Assembly: GCA_902803345.1 (NCBI GenBank)
Contig: CADCPV010000207.1
Coordinates: 1-6,925 of the forward strand
From: an uncultured Eubacteriales bacterium
Lineage (GTDB): Bacteria > Bacillota_A > Clostridia > Lachnospirales > Lachnospiraceae
Length of the DNA stretch: 6,925 bases
Reading direction: 5' to 3'
In this document: in pieces, positions 4,588 to 6,925 of the stretch
Layout: every line of letters starts with the position of its first letter
Position numbering within the stretch: the stretch's first letter is position 1
Made by a program: the position numbers and the translations under genes
The notes under the pieces: model-generated
Told to the model about the DNA's origin: nothing
What the model saw: only the letters and a program-made list of their open reading frames with translations
Databases searched by the model: none

Positions 4588-6925
4588 ATGCCAAGACCAG
4601 ATATAACATCCCGCAGAGCAGCAGCTCATTTTGCCTATTCATCGATCCATATGGGTCGTGATGTCGAACAGACAGCGGAATTTATCAATCACCTCAATTC
4701 AACGCTGGAAAATATGAAGGCCAATAACGCGCACCGGGCAAGAAGGAACAGTCCCGAAAGACAGAACTACGAGGCGCTGAATCAGCTGTATCAGGAAAGC
4801 CTGGCTTTCCACCGCAGCCTGAATGAAGCTGAAGCTTCTTACAGTAGAAACAACCAGACTCCAGACAGAATCATTCGTGATATGTCTTCTTCCTATGAAC
4901 GGTTCAATAACCAGTTCCGGATATTCCGGCAGGCTCATCCGAACTTACTGCAGCAGGTTTATACGGACACGCAGATCCCGAACTACAATTTTGGCGAGAT
5001 CTGGGACAACATGAGCTGCGATTACGGCGCAGAGGTTCTTACCCGGATGAACCAGCCGGGAGACCCGTTTATACAGATAAAGGAAGAAGAAAAAAATTTC
5101 AGCGGACCCGGTGCCACAGCTCAGATGATCGGTTCCTACCTCAGCCTCGAGGGCGAACGGCAGGAATATGAAAATATCACCGGTTTCATCAACAGCCTGG
5201 ACGAAAAGAGCGAGGATCTGAATAACCAGCTTGCGGATCTTCAGAAGCAGAAGAAGGATGCTCAGGACCGAAATCAACCGTTAAGTGAAAAAGAGACAGA
5301 GGAAATAGACGATGCGGAACAGAAGATCCGTACACATTTGTGGCAGCTTTCCGGTCTTCGAACCGCCGCTTATGAATTCCGTCAAAGCTGCATTGATGCA
5401 GGAGATCTCTATGATGCAGGAGAACTGGACAGTATCAATGCAAAGATTACGGAAGCAGAAACCGCTGCCGGTAAGCTGGAAGAAGCGATTCAAAAATACC
5501 GGGAAGACTATCCGGATGATCTGAATCAGCTCACAAATGAGGAGGGCAAAAAGTTCCTTCAGCAGTGGGATTCCCGCATCTATGAGGGCGGAACCTTCGA
5601 CAAAGCGCTCAGCGAAAAGAGAACCGGCCGCCCTAACGGCTATAGCGACTGGCCAGGCTTTATAAATTTCAATATCAACCAGAACTACCATGATGACGAA
5701 CTGGATTTGGCCCGTACGACGCTCTCGAGAACCATGATCGGAAAGATGAAACAGAACAGCGGAGAAGCGCTCACATATGAATCGATGGAAGATTTGGAGA
5801 AGAAAGCCGAAGTTCTGAGAAATGATCCGATCTTCCTGAAAATGACCGAAAACACTGCTGCTGTGAATCATTACCTGGAGAATCCGGCTGCACTCTCGGA
5901 AGCAGTAACGAAGTACGGCGCAGAACGGTCTGCGTTCACGACCGGTATCAATGCACAGCTTTCCTGGCTCGGGAAAACAATGGATCCCAACCTGAACGGA
6001 CGATCGACCGGCTGGCAGAATCTTCACCGGGCAATCAACAATCCGCAGTTTAATTCCAACAGCAAACAGAGCGTCGATACCGTCATCAATGCCATTGATA
6101 CCTATACCAAGGGCAAGGAAGGCCTGCGCAGGAGCGTCGAGAAAGGCCGTTACAGCTTTAATCAGGCGATGGATGCACTGGCGGTGGTTTCTCAGACAAG
6201 CACCCACGCAAAAGCACGGGCTGACCGGATTGTGGAAAGGATCAATGCTGTCAGAAGAAAAAAAGGACAGCCGCTTGTCAGTCTGGAGAAACATCTTCAG
6301 CGGGTTGAATCCGCGGCAGCTGCGAAAAACTATCAGCAGAATCCGGACTATAGACAGCAAGTGACCGAAACCGCAAAAACCTATCTGAAGAATATGAGCT
6401 ATATCGTCGATCTGAAGGACTACCGGGATAATTCTTCATGGTATAATGTCGTCAAGAGCCTTAAGAACCCGCAGGCGGGGCAGTTCGGAGACCGGCAGAT
6501 CCGTCAGCTTTATGACAATGCAAAAGCATACAGCCTGGGGCAGTATTTCAACACTGCAGACGGTAAGATGAGTCTTTTAAAGAATCCTCAGGTGGACGAA
6601 ACCAAGCTTCTGGAGTCGATGGATATTCTTTCGGTCATTTCAAAGATCAGCCCGGAATACAAAGGCGAAACGGACCGGCTTGTGCAGAAGATCAACCTCG
6701 CGAGAGAGAAACAGAATATGGCGCCGATCGACCTTGACGAACACGGCGCGGCCCGTATGAGAGAAGATTACGAGAATGCGGAATACCATTATCTGGATGA
6801 AGATGCGGAAAAAAATATCCTCCATCGCTCGGATACAGATTCCTTCATCGAAGAAAACGAGAACCAGTCTATGAACAAAAGCCGTACTTCCAGTTTTTAC
6901 AACAACGGTTCCCGAAACAACAGTC
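4588..6925 (+). CDS. large repeat-containing helical protein of unknown function, 3' end outside the window
   Basis: The frame is open from the ATG to the window edge: 779 codons and one base, no stop. AGAAAGGA (4571-4578) lies 9 nt before the ATG. There is no signal peptide or membrane segment, and the composition is rich in N, Q, E, K and R. A coiled coil is likely at about 188-257 (heptad-like LEGERQEYE to AEQKIRTHLWQL), with more helix at about 285-330. An internal repeat is visible. Unit 1 (about 476-569) and unit 2 (about 618-719) share W-x-N, NPQ, Y-[TS]-x-G and an ungapped 45-residue block with 16 identities: MD.L.V.S (528-535 and 678-685), then DR.V..IN (546-553 and 696-703). A related motif occurs in the divergent 598-residue neighbour. 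The last visible 20 residues or so are Ser/Asn-rich, like a linker. No enzyme motif was found. It could be structural, a scaffold or an exported effector, but the sequence does not decide. Confidence 0.85.
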   Translation, partial: MPRPDITSRRAAAHFAYSSIHMGRDVEQTAEFINHLNSTLENMKANNAHRARRNSPERQNYEALNQLYQESLAFHRSLNEAEASYSRNNQTPDRIIRDMSSSYERFNNQFRIFRQAHPNLLQQVYTDTQIPNYNFGEIWDNMSCDYGAEVLTRMNQPGDPFIQIKEEEKNFSGPGATAQMIGSYLSLEGERQEYENITGFINSLDEKSEDLNNQLADLQKQKKDAQDRNQPLSEKETEEIDDAEQKIRTHLWQLSGLRTAAYEFRQSCIDAGDLYDAGELDSINAKITEAETAAGKLEEAIQKYREDYPDDLNQLTNEEGKKFLQQWDSRIYEGGTFDKALSEKRTGRPNGYSDWPGFINFNINQNYHDDELDLARTTLSRTMIGKMKQNSGEALTYESMEDLEKKAEVLRNDPIFLKMTENTAAVNHYLENPAALSEAVTKYGAERSAFTTGINAQLSWLGKTMDPNLNGRSTGWQNLHRAINNPQFNSNSKQSVDTVINAIDTYTKGKEGLRRSVEKGRYSFNQAMDALAVVSQTSTHAKARADRIVERINAVRRKKGQPLVSLEKHLQRVESAAAAKNYQQNPDYRQQVTETAKTYLKNMSYIVDLKDYRDNSSWYNVVKSLKNPQAGQFGDRQIRQLYDNAKAYSLGQYFNTADGKMSLLKNPQVDETKLLESMDILSVISKISPEYKGETDRLVQKINLAREKQNMAPIDLDEHGAARMREDYENAEYHYLDEDAEKNILHRSDTDSFIEENENQSMNKSRTSSFYNNGSRNNS

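Noticed and set aside
4945..6360. Minus-strand frames of 110 and 359 codons.
   Set aside because: They are antisense to the continuous 779-codon frame, which has the promoter, ribosome site and an internal protein repeat in its favour. The antisense products are Phe/Cys/Ile-rich shadows.
1..6925. CRISPR array, tRNA, rRNA, integrase or transposase gene.
   Set aside because: No spaced direct-repeat array, cloverleaf, rRNA sequence or recombinase motif was seen.

Overview
The window looks like accessory DNA from a low-to-moderate-GC Gram-positive bacterium, most likely a gut Clostridia-type Bacillota. Supporting this are strong AGGAGG-like Shine-Dalgarno sites, textbook sigma-A promoters (one a perfect TTGACA-17-TATAAT), and a RecG-like/Schlafen-type regulator common in that group. 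The two large proteins also resemble, from memory only, large uncharacterised proteins of Lachnospiraceae-like bacteria. The genus cannot be fixed from the sequence.

Left part (1-1543): a rightward gene (251-1543) encodes a 430-residue AlbA_2 / divergent GHKL ATPase / winged-helix protein. Its consensus promoter lies back to back with a leftward promoter that shares the same -35 bases. The leftward promoter would drive a short RNA of about 137 nt. This RNA begins with a 28-bp imperfect hairpin and ends at a classic hairpin-U6 terminator (32-60), with no convincing reading frame, so it is a candidate small RNA.

Middle part (1544-2500): a possible terminator is followed by a second promoter with the same TTGACAAGAA start and a perfect 20-bp palindrome just after the predicted transcription start. 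Two tiny tandem genes (1810-2025 and 2035-2277) follow. They encode paralogous two-helix membrane proteins sharing a PLxIFxxFDxxRxLAI core. The 223 bases after them hold several hairpins, the last of which suits a terminator for the leftward gene beyond it.

Right part (2501-6925): two large unrecognised genes are transcribed divergently from a 290-bp spacer. The leftward one (598 aa) is complete; the rightward one runs off the window after 779 codons without a stop. Both products look soluble, charged and helical, without signal peptides. The rightward protein contains an internal repeat of about 145 residues (two copies visible), and a related motif occurs in the leftward protein, so they are probably members of one family. 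Their promoters are mirror images: each has the same 17-bp sequence ending exactly 8 bp before its -10 box. This implies one regulator switching both genes together, and the pair is the best candidate in the window for an undescribed system.
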